A stretch of 64,000 nt of DNA from contig NW_004457654.1 in NCBI RefSeq assembly GCF_000313135.1, forward strand, positions 820,730 to 884,729. The letters are read 5' to 3'. The notes under the pieces are model-generated. The model saw only the letters and a list, made by a program, of their open reading frames with translations, ran no database searches and had not been told where the DNA came from. The position numbers were made by a program, and so were the translations under genes. Numbering within the stretch: position 1 is the first letter of the stretch; each line of letters starts with the position of its first letter. Origin of the DNA: Acanthamoeba castellanii str. Neff. Lineage: Eukaryota; Discosea; Longamoebia; Acanthamoebidae. Positions 40,814 through 49,915 of the stretch are shown in pieces.

Positions 40814-43560
40814 TCAGAGATAGGGCGGGAAGTGGTCCCAGGGCGCGTTCCACGGCTGCGGAGGCGGCAGCGTCGCGGCGGCCGGAGGAAGAGGAGCACC
40901 GGGGAGTGAGAAGTCGGCTGGCCAGGCCGGGGCGGGCTGGAGCTGGAGCTGGTCGTGGTAGGGGGCGAACGGCGGCAGCGGCTGTGGCGGGGCGCCGCCG
41001 ATGACTTCGGCGCCCCATTCCATGGCCGGCCGCGGAGGCAGGGCTGGAGGCGGAGAGGGGAGCTGGGAAAGCCGAGGCAGCGGCGGCGGCGCGGAGGTCG
41101 ATGCCGATGACGACAGAGAGGAGGGCGCGTAGTGGCGGCTGTACCACGACATGAACGAAGACGAAGATGAAGACGACGACGGATGCGGCGATGAGGGCGA
41201 CGAGGGCACGGGAGGCGGCCACAGGTCGGGCGATCGCAGGCTGTCTCGGACGCCACCGCTGTAGTGCAGCGCGGGAGAAGGCTGGTGGTGGTCGTAGCGG
41301 CGGTCGGTCGGCAGAGGCGGCAGCAAAGGAAGCAGGGGCGATTGATCGTAGTAGAGGCCGTCGAGGCGTGGCTTCGGCAAGGGCGAGTGCGGGCCGCCTC
41401 GACTGAGCCAGGCATCGGAGCCAAGGCCTGACGACTTAACCTCGCCCACCTGCGTTAACACAACACAACACGAGTTGGTCAGCGGTCTGGTCTGTAGCTG
41501 CTGACGCGGCCTGTCGTACGGTGGCCTGATAGTGCGCGAGCTGCTCCTGGCGGCTCTGCCGCTTGCGCCGCTCTTCGCCTTCGTCGCTCTCTCGCCGGCG
41601 CGCCTCAGCTGTTGGCTGGCTCTGGAGTGGTGGACTGGCTTTCGCTTTCGCGTTCCCTTTCGCTTTCTCTCTCACAGTGTGCCCCTCGTCGTCTTCGCTC
41701 TTTGCGTCATCTTCCTCGTTGGGCGGCTGAGTGGTGGTGCCGCCCCCGATAGCGGGCAACTTCTTCTCCCGCATGAACTGCAGCCCGGCCCCGATGTCGG
41801 CCATCACCGACCCCGACGCTGCCGCCGCGGCCGCGGCCGCCGTCAACTCCGACGCGATCGTCGGAGGTCCGGCGCTGTCCTGGTCCTCTTCCGTCGTGTC
41901 GTGATTGGCGTCGGCGGCTGTCTCTGCGATTGGCGGCGGCTGCTGTGGATGATGGTGAGGCGAGGCGGCGGCTGTGCCGACGGACTGGGCGAGTCGCTTG
42001 CGGTGGAGGCGCTCGTCCTCCCAGACCCACTTGCGCTTGCGCTCCTTGCGCTGGTCCTGCCGCTCCTGCTCCCGCCGCACCAGGTCCCGATAGAGCGCCC
42101 GGATGTCCGCCTGCTCCGACGCCGACAGCTGGCCGCCACCGCCGGCCGCCGCCGACGCCGCCGCGGACTCGGAGGCCTCTGTCGACGCAGCTGATGTCGA
42201 CGACGACGACGACGACGGAAGCGAGGGCGAAGGCGCGACGGACGAGAGGCTGTCGCTGGAGAGGGAGGGCGAGGGCGAGGGCACGAGGGTGATGTTGCTG
42301 TTCGATGATGAAGATGACGACGTCGACGATAGCGAAGAAGAAGACGGGAAGGAGAAGGAGGCCGACGTGAAGGAGAACGAAGACGAGGTTGACGTGGACG
42401 ACGACGACGACGACGACGACGAAGATGACGAGGAGGTGGCCGAGGAGGAAGGCGGTGGGAAGGAGAACGAGGAGAACGAAGCCGAGGCCGAGCTCGAGGG
42501 AAGGAGGGAGAAGGAGTTGTGGGCCGTGCGCGAGGAGAAGGACGACGAGGTGGAGCCCGGCGGGGAGAGGAGGAGGAACGAGGAGAACGAAGGCGACGAC
42601 GACGACGCGCAGGCCGAGGTCGACGAGGCCGTGGTCGCGAGATCCGGGCCGCCCGGAGGCGACCGCTCGAGCAGGCACGAGAGCTGCCGGGCCAGCGTCC
42701 GGTTCCACTCGGCCGACGTCGGCGGCTGCGGCTGTTGGCCGTCATCGCCCTCGTCGGGCAGGTGATGCTCGTCTCCAGTGGCGCCGCCGGTGGCAGTGGC
42801 GGCGGAGATCGCCAGCGGCGGAGGCGGCGTTACAGCGAGCCCGGAACCGGTGACGGGCAGATCCGTGCCCGCCCCACGCACCAACGATCCACGGCGGCGA
42901 TGGCTCCGCGTCACCACCACCACCTCGGGGTCGACCGCCGTGCCGCTGGCTGGTGGCGGCGCCGGGCGAGACCTGCCAGCGGCGCTGGTCGAGGCGGAGG
43001 TGGTGGTGGAGGTCGTCGAGCGGTAGAGGGAGTAGAGTTCGGAGGCCAGCACGGCCTCGGCCGGGGGCGGCTGCTGCGGCCATCGCTCGCGCCTGAAGTC
43101 CCGCACGGGGGAGGGGAGCGCCCGGGTGCTGTAGGCGCTCGCGGCCTGGGTCCGTGGTGGTGGTGGGTACGCGCTCATGGCGAGTGCCGTTGGCGTGACC
43201 TGCGGCTGTGCTGGCGCTGGACGGTGGTGGTGCTGCTGCTGAGGGGGGGCTGGGGGGGTGGAGATGGCGGTGGTGGGGACTGTTGCGGGGGAGTTGGCGA
43301 TGGTCCACGTCACCCGTCGCTACAGGGAGATCCGACACACCACCCACCGTGACATGGACGGGTGGCGCGAAATCGGAGTTGAACTGCGGGTGGTGGTGCG
43401 TGTGTAGTGGGGTCTGGCGAGGGTAAAGGGGAAGATGGGGCTGAGCCGTTGAAGCGGTGGAGGTGGTAGAAGGCCAGTTGGGCTGTGGGGGTATTGTGGC
43501 CGATGACGGCGACTGCGACGGCAGTGGAGGGCGCAGATGTGGTGGCGGCCAAGGTTGCAT
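40814..43560 (-). CDS. Low-complexity Ser/Pro/Gln-rich protein, unknown
   Basis: The start at 43560 opens a Pro-rich exon. A ~40-bp intron near 43360-43320 restores frame into a long exon to ~41520, and an intron of ~70 bp (~41523-41453) leads to the last exon ending at 40814. About 870 residues. Most of the chain is disordered: poly-Ser blocks at ~42190-42610, Pro/Gln/His runs and Ala runs. Only two segments look structured: SASEQADIRALYRDLVRREQE with KRKWVWEDERLHRKRL, and ARRRESDEGEERRKRQSRQEQLAHYQAT. The composition suggests a scaffold or transcription-type protein, but no domain is recognised. The opposite strand is also open over long spans only because GAC/GTC repeats code for Asp runs there. 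Confidence 0.5.
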
Positions 43561-44108
43561 GGTGGTGTGTCGAGTGGGGGATGGAAGCGGTGGTAGGTGT
43601 ATTGACAAGATTGAGAAGATGAAGAGGCTGGTGACACTACGCAACTAGCGTGTCACCACCTGGTGGTTGTGCTGGAAAAAAATGGTAACGAGCGAGGTGG
43701 AAAGAAGACAAGCAAGCTGAAGAAGGCAAGCAGCGAGGCAGTTGGGGTTGGTCTTGTTGGCTTGAGAAAGGAGCGGCTTGTCTGGGTCTTGGGAGGTAGG
43801 CGAGAGAGGACCCACCGACAGTGTAGAGATAACTCAAAACATATTGGCTCATGGTTGCCTCAGAGCTCCTGGGCAAAGCACTCATGTGCGTGACCTCCGC
43901 AGCTCGAGAAGCGCACGAGGAGCAAGCTGGATTGTGAATGGGCCACCGGCTGCCAGAAAGTCCTCATGGCGCCGATGCCAATCGAGAACGACCTGGCCAA
44001 TATGAGAACTTGTTGGCGTTCTTCACCCCGCTTCAACCGGAGCATCACGCCGAGGACGTCATCTCCGCATATGCAACACTGTCAGCCTGGACGACGGCTA
44101 AAAATGTC
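43561..44108. other. Intergenic, no certain gene
   Basis: Short minus frames (43860-44048, 43637-43885) have no recognisable content and are not linked by convincing introns. The region contains the 5' flank of the Ser/Pro-rich gene and the Pol III terminator (ATTTTTAG) of the minus-strand tRNA. Confidence 0.4.
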
Positions 44109-44181
44109 TGGAGGTGACGGGTATCGATCCCGCTGCCTCTCCGATGCGAACGGAGCGCTCTACCATGTGAGCTACACCCCC
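44109..44181 (-). tRNA. tRNA-Ala (anticodon CGC), second copy
   Basis: All 73 bases are identical to 36689-36761, in opposite orientation. The 5' flank AGTCCGG and the 3' flank AGACATT are shared with the first copy; a T5 terminator follows directly. Confidence 0.95.
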
Positions 44182-44189
44182 GGACTAGC

Positions 44190-44640
44190 TCAGTTCTCAA
44201 TTCTGCTCTGACATAATTTCCAAACCGATTTGTTCCCAACGGGCAACTGTTAGCAGTTTCCCATTGTTGTAATTGTGTATGAAAAATGCAGATGGGAGTG
44301 TTCGCCAGACCCCACGCCTAACGGACAGTGAAGGCAGCCCGCCCAGGGGGGTCCTCCACCGGCCGACACGTGCAGCATCCGTGAGGACGGCACCGCATCG
44401 GAGCGAAGGGGAGGCCATGAAGCGATTTTGTGGTTCGGTCTGTGCCCCTGTCTGAGCCCCCTGCCCGTAGGATACGCGAAGCAGGGCGCAATCCGAGAGC
44501 ACGCGCTAAACTTGACGTCGTCCGCCCCCAGTGTTTTGTTCCAAAGCCCGGCTTCCGTCATTGTGGGACCCCGCCAAAAGAATTCAAATATTTTTTGTAC
44601 TCGCCTCTCCTCGTGAAATATAGGGCATCACCGTGAGTGA
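44190..44640. other. GC-rich non-coding block
   Basis: About 300 bases (44285-44580), GC-rich between AT-rich flanks, without a sustained reading frame. It contains many short complementary GC blocks. It could be a structured RNA or the remnant of one. I checked by eye for U1, U3, SRP and RNase P signatures and did not find them. Confidence 0.25.
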
Positions 44641-44851
44641 AAAAATAATCAATTATGAACCTTTTTCCTTGCCACTTGACAATTCCTTCCACTCCACACA
44701 CGTAGTACTCAGCCAGCTGTGGGTTGGTGTGAACAGTGCAGGTGAGACGAAAAAAATGCTGGGGTTAGGCAGGGCTTTTGCCTTTGACTTTCCAGGGACC
44801 GCAAATGGCGTGTGCAGTCCAGTGTTCACTCAACCTTTTTATTTTACCACA

Positions 44852-46358
44852 ATGGAGAATGGAGGCCACGTCATGCACCTCAGCGGTGGCCACTGGATGC
44901 CCTTGCTGGGTTATGGGTGAGCCCCATTTTTATTAATAATTATTAATCCTCTACGCCTCGCCTCCTTTATTTATAATATACATAATATTTATTAGATTGG
45001 ATTATTTATTCATTACTTATGTTTGTGCAGCACGTGGCGCGTGGGGAAGGGGGCGGTGGGGCAGCTGGTCGACTGGGCCATCGCCGAGGAGGGCTACCGG
45101 CACATCGACTGCGCGTCCCTCTACAACAACGAACACGACGTCGGGCGCGCCCTCGCACGTCTCCTCCAGAACCAGCCAGCCGCAACGACCGCTGCCCCGC
45201 CTCCTCGCACCACGCCACATGGCGGCGATGGTGATGGTGATGGCGTCGGTGATGGCCCCCAAAAGGTGGCGAGGGACGAGCTGTTCATCACCTCCAAGCT
45301 CTGGAACACGCACCACCGGCGGGAGCTCGTCTTCCAGGCGTGCCGCAAGAGCCTCCAGGTAATCCACCCCTGCTGTTCAATCCTCACACCATTCAACTCA
45401 CGCACGGTGGGTGCGTGTCGTGTCGTTGGTGCGTGTTGCGTGTTGCGTGTTGCGTGTGTGGCGTGTGTGGCGTCGATGCAGGATCTGCGGTTGGAATACC
45501 TGGATCTGTACCTCATGCACTGGCCGGTGGCGATGGTGCCCAACGCCCGGCCGCCGCTGCGCAAGGGTCGCTTCCTGCGCGACGAATACATCGACACCCA
45601 AACCTCCCTCCGCGAGACCTGGCTCGCCATGGAGGTACCTCAGCTGCGTGTCGTCGTCATCGTCGTCAGCCGCGCCGTCGTGATCATCTTGTGTCTTCGT
45701 CATCATCGTTGACGTCGGTTGTTCTTATTTGTTGTCTTGTTTCTTGTTTGTTAGTATTGTGAATGATTGATTGAGCGTGGTGTGCAGGAGCTGGTGGCGC
45801 GCGGGTGGGTCAAGTCAATCGGCGTGTCCAACTTCACGGTGCGGCAGCTGGAGCACGTGTTGTCGTTTGCGTCGATCCCGCCGGCCGTCAACCAGATCGA
45901 GATGCACCCCTACCTCCTCCAACCCGACCTCCTCCACTTCTGCCGCCAACACAACATAGTGGTAGCCCCTCCCCCCCCAATCACCAACCTGGTTCACCGT
46001 TAATGGTTGTGTTGGTTGCACGGTGATCATCAGCATTCACGCATTAATGTTGTTCTATCTCCGGATTGGTAAGGTGACGGCCTACTCTCCGCTTGGGCAG
46101 GGCAAGGAGCTGTTGGCCGACGAGACGGTGGTGGCGCTGGCGGAGCGAAAGGGGCGGACGCCGGCGCAGGTGGTGCTGCGCTGGGGCCTCGAGCACGGGG
46201 CGGTCGTGATCCCGCGCACCGAGCAGCGGGCCCACATGCGCGCCAACGCCGACGTCTTCTCCTTCTCCCTGGCGCCCGCCGAGATGGCCCAGCTCGACGC
46301 CCTCCACCGCGACCGACGCTACATCACCGGCTGGGTGCGCGATCAATGGACGTCCTGA
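44852..46358 (+). CDS. Aldo-keto reductase
   Basis: Five exons encode an NADPH-dependent oxidoreductase of about 330 residues. Exon 1 (from 44852) has the beta-hairpin/first-strand motif HLSGGHWMPLLGYG. Catalytic residues are in place: Asp and Tyr in YRHIDCASLYNNEHDVG, Lys in FITSKLWNTHH, His in LYLMHWPVA. Cofactor elements: KSIGVSNF, QIEMHPYL, TAYSPLGQG, and VIPRT near the C-terminus. The family reduces carbonyls with NADPH in the cytosol; the substrate is unknown. Odd: an Ala/Pro/Asp-Gly-rich insert of ~30 residues between the catalytic Tyr and Lys (~45160-45265). The first intron is AT-rich (TTATTAATAATTATTAAT). Convergent with the minus gene that ends at 46440. Confidence 0.88.
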
Positions 46359-46439
46359 AATTCGAAAATAATTATAAAAACAATACTTTAAAATGATACA
46401 AAAAGGCATTATGAAACGATCGTTTTAATTATGATATAT

Positions 46440-47693
46440 TCAGTCTTTCTTTTGTTTTTCATGGTTATTGGGTGGTGGATGGCTCGAGAGGGAAGGAGAG
46501 GAAGAGGTGGAGGCGAGGAGTGGAGAAGGAGTGGATGGAGAAGAAGAGGGGAGGTAGTTGAGGTGGAGTCGAGCGGCCTTGCCGCGGCGATCGGACTGCC
46601 GTTCGTGGCGCTCGCGGGTGAAGAGGTGCGGCGTCTGCCACTTGTGGAGGATCTGGACGAGCTTCACGAATTCGAAGTTCTCCAGCCGGTCGATGGCCCG
46701 CAGCAGCTTCTGCCACTTGTACCGCTCCAACTTGTTCACCAGCCCTGGTGGTGCGCATTTTGTCAATAATTACGAACGAAGGCGACAACGAAGCTGATGA
46801 GTTGTGTGTGTTGTGTGTTGTATGTTGTGTGGTGTGTGGTGTGTGGTTATGGCACCTTTGCCGTGGGCCTGATGGGCGAGATAATCGGACATGACCTGGG
46901 CCACGGCGTCGGGGTGGTCGCGCGTGAAATGCGGGCACACGGGCATCGGCTCGAACAGCGACAACAGCTTCGCGCGCAGACTCTTCGGCTGCTCCATTCC
47001 CACTCGTTAATCCGCATACGCACGCACCACCGCACACCGCACACCGCACACCGCACACCGCACACCGCACACCGCACACCGCACACCGCACACCGCACAC
47101 CGCACACAACGAGAGACGCAATGCGACGGCACGCACGTGGAGGGAGCCATCCTCGATGGCCTGACGGAAGAGCGTGAGGCGGTAGCGGAGGGCGGGAGAC
47201 AAGACCCGGAGCATCGCGAACTTGGCGCGCTCGCCCGGCCCCTTCGCCTCGGCCACCTACATCAGTGGTCGATGCATCACCATCATCATCAGCCGACGTC
47301 AAAACAACACCCACGACGACGATGATGGTGATGGTACCTCGACGGCGATGGTGGCGGCGATGGTCTCGTCGTGGGTCCACGTGGTGTAGTCGAAGGGTCC
47401 TCGGTTAAGGAACAGCGAGTTGGCGCCCAACAGCCGCCCCACGCTCGACTCGAGCCCGTAGCGCGTCAAGCGCCCAAACACCTTTCCCATAATCTGCATT
47501 TATTTGATTCAAGACTTAACTCAAGATTAAATAACATGAAGATGAACTGACGGCACACGGGAGGGAGAGGTACGGGGGAAGACAGCACGGCCTTGCCGAG
47601 GGGACCGAGGAGGGACTTGGAGGCTAACTTGCTGGCGTAGGTGCATCCCACCTTGAGTGAGATCTTGGCCACCACCCACAGCGGCAGCGCCAT
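46440..47693 (-). CDS. Conserved-looking protein, unknown
   Basis: Five exons join in phase to about 285 residues. The start at 47693 gives MALPLWVVAKISLKVGCTYASKL, an amphipathic, basic N-terminus that could be a mitochondrial presequence. Then: IMGKVFGRLTRYGLESSVGRLLG, FDYTTWTHDETIAATIAVE, LRYRLTLFRQAIEDGSLH, FEPMPVCPHFTRDHPDAVAQVM and GLVNKLERYKWQKLLRAIDRLENFE. The C-terminal ~45 residues are Ser/Pro-rich. The regular helices and clean splice phases argue for a real gene. I do not recognise the family and give no function. Confidence 0.55.
47026..47106. repeat. (CACACCG)n 7-bp microsatellite in intron
   Basis: About ten near-perfect 7-base units lie within the third intron of the unknown minus gene. 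Confidence 0.9.
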
Positions 47694-47949
47694 CCTTTGG
47701 TGTAACCTTGTGCAACTAATCAATGCTGCACCTCTTCTGTCTTGCTTTACACGTCGTACGTTGTTAGATATGATTTCGGTTGCACCAACCACTTCGATCT
47801 TTTGAGCCGCACACCAACTTTCTTTAACTTCGAGGAAAATCTGAAGAAATGCACAGATTTCGTGAAATGGTTTGTGTTGTTGAGGGCAGGAGTGGTACAA
47901 GGAAAGGAAGGAGGAGGATCAGGAGGCGCCCAACTCATTGGATGGAGCT
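47694..47949. other. 5' flank of the unknown minus gene
   Basis: Upstream DNA with ordinary CpG content. No gene is seen. Confidence 0.4.
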
Positions 47950-49095
47950 TGGGGGCGGCCCCTTCATGGTGCCTCCTTCCTCTTTTGTGTTGTGCTTGTT
48001 GTTGCCCCTTTCTTGAGGCATGTGTATCTTGAGCAAAGGTTATGGCTTCATGTGTAGGTAGAACTGGAATGGTAAATGTTGTATTGAAACAGAGACTGTA
48101 AAGGCTGCACACCACAGCCAATGTGAGATCAAAGTCTTGACAATGCATGTGCATGCACACATGCACACACACACACCATGATCTCATTGGCCAATGTATG
48201 TTAAATGATGGTGAAGTCATTGACAATATGGGTGGTGTTGGAGCTGGTGATGATGTGGCCAACAATCCATGCCAGATGGCTGTTGAGCACCTCCAGATTG
48301 TGAATCCACTCATTGAGGTTGATGTCCAGCTGAATGCCCAGTGGCTTAGTGAGTACCACCACATCACCTTCAGCAGCATCTGTTGTGCAAACAAACAACC
48401 AAGACCAAGTTAGTGTGCTGTAGTACATGCATAGCATGTGGACTGCAGGCATGCACTCTCAGGATGAATGAAGTTGCTCTCCTACACTGCAGTCATGGCC
48501 ACACCACCAATCAATGGCCAGGCATTGATCATGGTCTGGCCTCTGGTCACCTGTGTTCCTGCTTCCTGTGCTGTGTTGCTGAATCCCTTCATCATCTGCA
48601 TGAGCATGATGTTGTGGTCAGTGGGGTCCATCTCCTTGCAGGCACCCAGGAGTATGAGTATGTTGTTGCAGTGATTGATGCCTATCTTGCCCTACAAGTA
48701 CAATACAAGATCAGGTGACACACAAGATCAACAAGCAGCAACAAAGGGCAAATGGTGTGTGTGTGTACTTGAATGTAGGGGTCAATAAGAGGGAAGGTGT
48801 AGACAACAGATGAGTAAAGATGCAAAGCACATGATGAGTGAAGTGGTGGCAGCACTTGCAGGTGGGGTGAGTGTACAAGAAGGGGTGCACATACCTGCAG
48901 TCCATTCCAATAGCTGCATCACCAATTGCTTGTTCCAATGGTTCCAATAGCTGCTCAAATGTGTTAAATCTTCCTTCCATCTTGCCCCCCCCCCACATAG
49001 CTGCACAAAGTGCTATTGCACCTTTGCTTGAGATACTTTACACCCTCATCCTTTCATCTTTGTGTAGGATGTAAGGAAGAAATCTGCAGTGAGAC
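47950..49095. other. CpG-free island
   Basis: No CpG occurs between ~47956 and ~49096, more than 1.1 kb, in a genome whose exons are CpG-rich. TG/CA are enriched. The island contains the selenophosphate-synthetase remnant. Confidence 0.8.
48220..48995 (-). pseudogene. Decayed selenophosphate synthetase (SelD/SPS)
   Basis: Minus-strand fragments follow SelD in order. FEQLLEPL and AAIGMDC (~48980-48897) match the IGxGMDC region. GKIGINHCNNILILLG (~48690-48645) matches CDNMLMLLG. Then come MMKGFSNTAQEAGTQVT and GQTMINAWPLIGGVAM (~48600-48495), matching the GFKDAAEEAGT and GGQTVLNPW blocks, and GDVVVLTKPLGIQL (~48380-48330), the GDVLVLTKPLGTQ motif. A TAG interrupts the frame after GGVAMTAV. An intron position before the TKPLG exon (donor CAG/GTCC, acceptor ACAACAG) is still visible, so this is not a processed copy. 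The active enzyme makes selenophosphate for selenocysteine. The ATP-binding and C-terminal parts are missing. Differences from the consensus fit C-to-T loss. Confidence 0.65.
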
Positions 49096-49272
49096 CGTAG
49101 TGGGCTGGATTAAACCTCTCCACCTGGCCTCCTTGCCCCGCAGGAGGCGAAGGCGCTGCATCGGCACCTCCACTGGTGGCTTCCATCTCCTTTCGCCTTT
49201 TTCTTGTTTGCGCGCCAGACTCGCACAGGAATTCAGTTATTGGCCATTTTAAATGTCACTACCACCAACACA

Positions 49273-49701
49273 CTAACACCGACGCTGCCACTCACCACGA
49301 GCCGGCGTGGGCAGTGGGTGTAAGCGATCCGCCAAACCATCCCGCACCATCAGTGAGTGGCCAGAGCGAGGCGGAGGGAGTTTGTCGCTCACCTTTTCCT
49401 TGGCCGAGCGGCTTGCCATTGGCCAGGGCCCGACGAAAGGCAACGCCAGAAAGCTGACGACGACAAAAAACACGAAGACACAAGCGGAGAACAACAAAAG
49501 ATTCGACACCACACCACTGGCCACGTCTCCGTCGTTCACTGGCCGCTGACCGAAGAGCCCCCGCCAAGCCCCGTCATATCTAGTGCACTTCTTCCACAGT
49601 CGTGCAGCGCCCGGAGGTTGGCCGTTGCTGATAAAGCCACGCCCCCGCACTGGAAGCAAGTTACCAAGCGCACCAAGGTTAGTTATTATTTGTGGTGGCA
49701 T
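49273..49701 (-). CDS. Hypothetical single-span membrane protein
   Basis: An uninterrupted 142-codon frame from ATG at 49701. It has a compact N-terminal part (GAARLWKKCTRYDGAWRGLFG), one hydrophobic span (LLLFSACVFVFFVVVSFLALPF), and a polar C-terminus. It would share a ~215-bp divergent promoter with the F-box/ankyrin gene. No homology is recognised, and an open plus-strand frame covers the same DNA, so a chance frame is possible. Confidence 0.35.
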   Translation of the reverse strand: MPPQIITNLGALGNLLPVRGRGFISNGQPPGAARLWKKCTRYDGAWRGLFGQRPVNDGDVASGVVSNLLLFSACVFVFFVVVSFLALPFVGPWPMASRSAKEKVSDKLPPPRSGHSLMVRDGLADRLHPLPTPARGEWQRRC

Positions 49702-49915
49702 TATGTGTTATTCGTTTTTGTGTGTTGCTTTCTCGGCCCCGGGGCATCTTTTTTGGTGTATCCACCAAAAAGTCTAGTTATGCTTTGGATGGAGGAGAGA
49801 GGGACACTCACCCTCGCTCTCTCCATCGCTCGATGCAGAGTAATACAACAAAAGAGCGAACGCGACAGCGAAAAAGCGAGAGCGACGTTCGACGCGGAAG
49901 AACGAAGACAACAAG

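Noticed and set aside
42103..42765. Asp/Glu-rich plus-strand frame of 220 codons
   Set aside because: Reverse reading of the poly-Ser tract of the minus gene; pure composition effect. The alternative (plus gene) cannot be fully excluded.
47026..47106. Regularly spaced repeats resembling a CRISPR array
   Set aside because: Pure 7-bp microsatellite without spacers, inside a eukaryotic intron. The same applies to 53009-53081 and 22225-22285.
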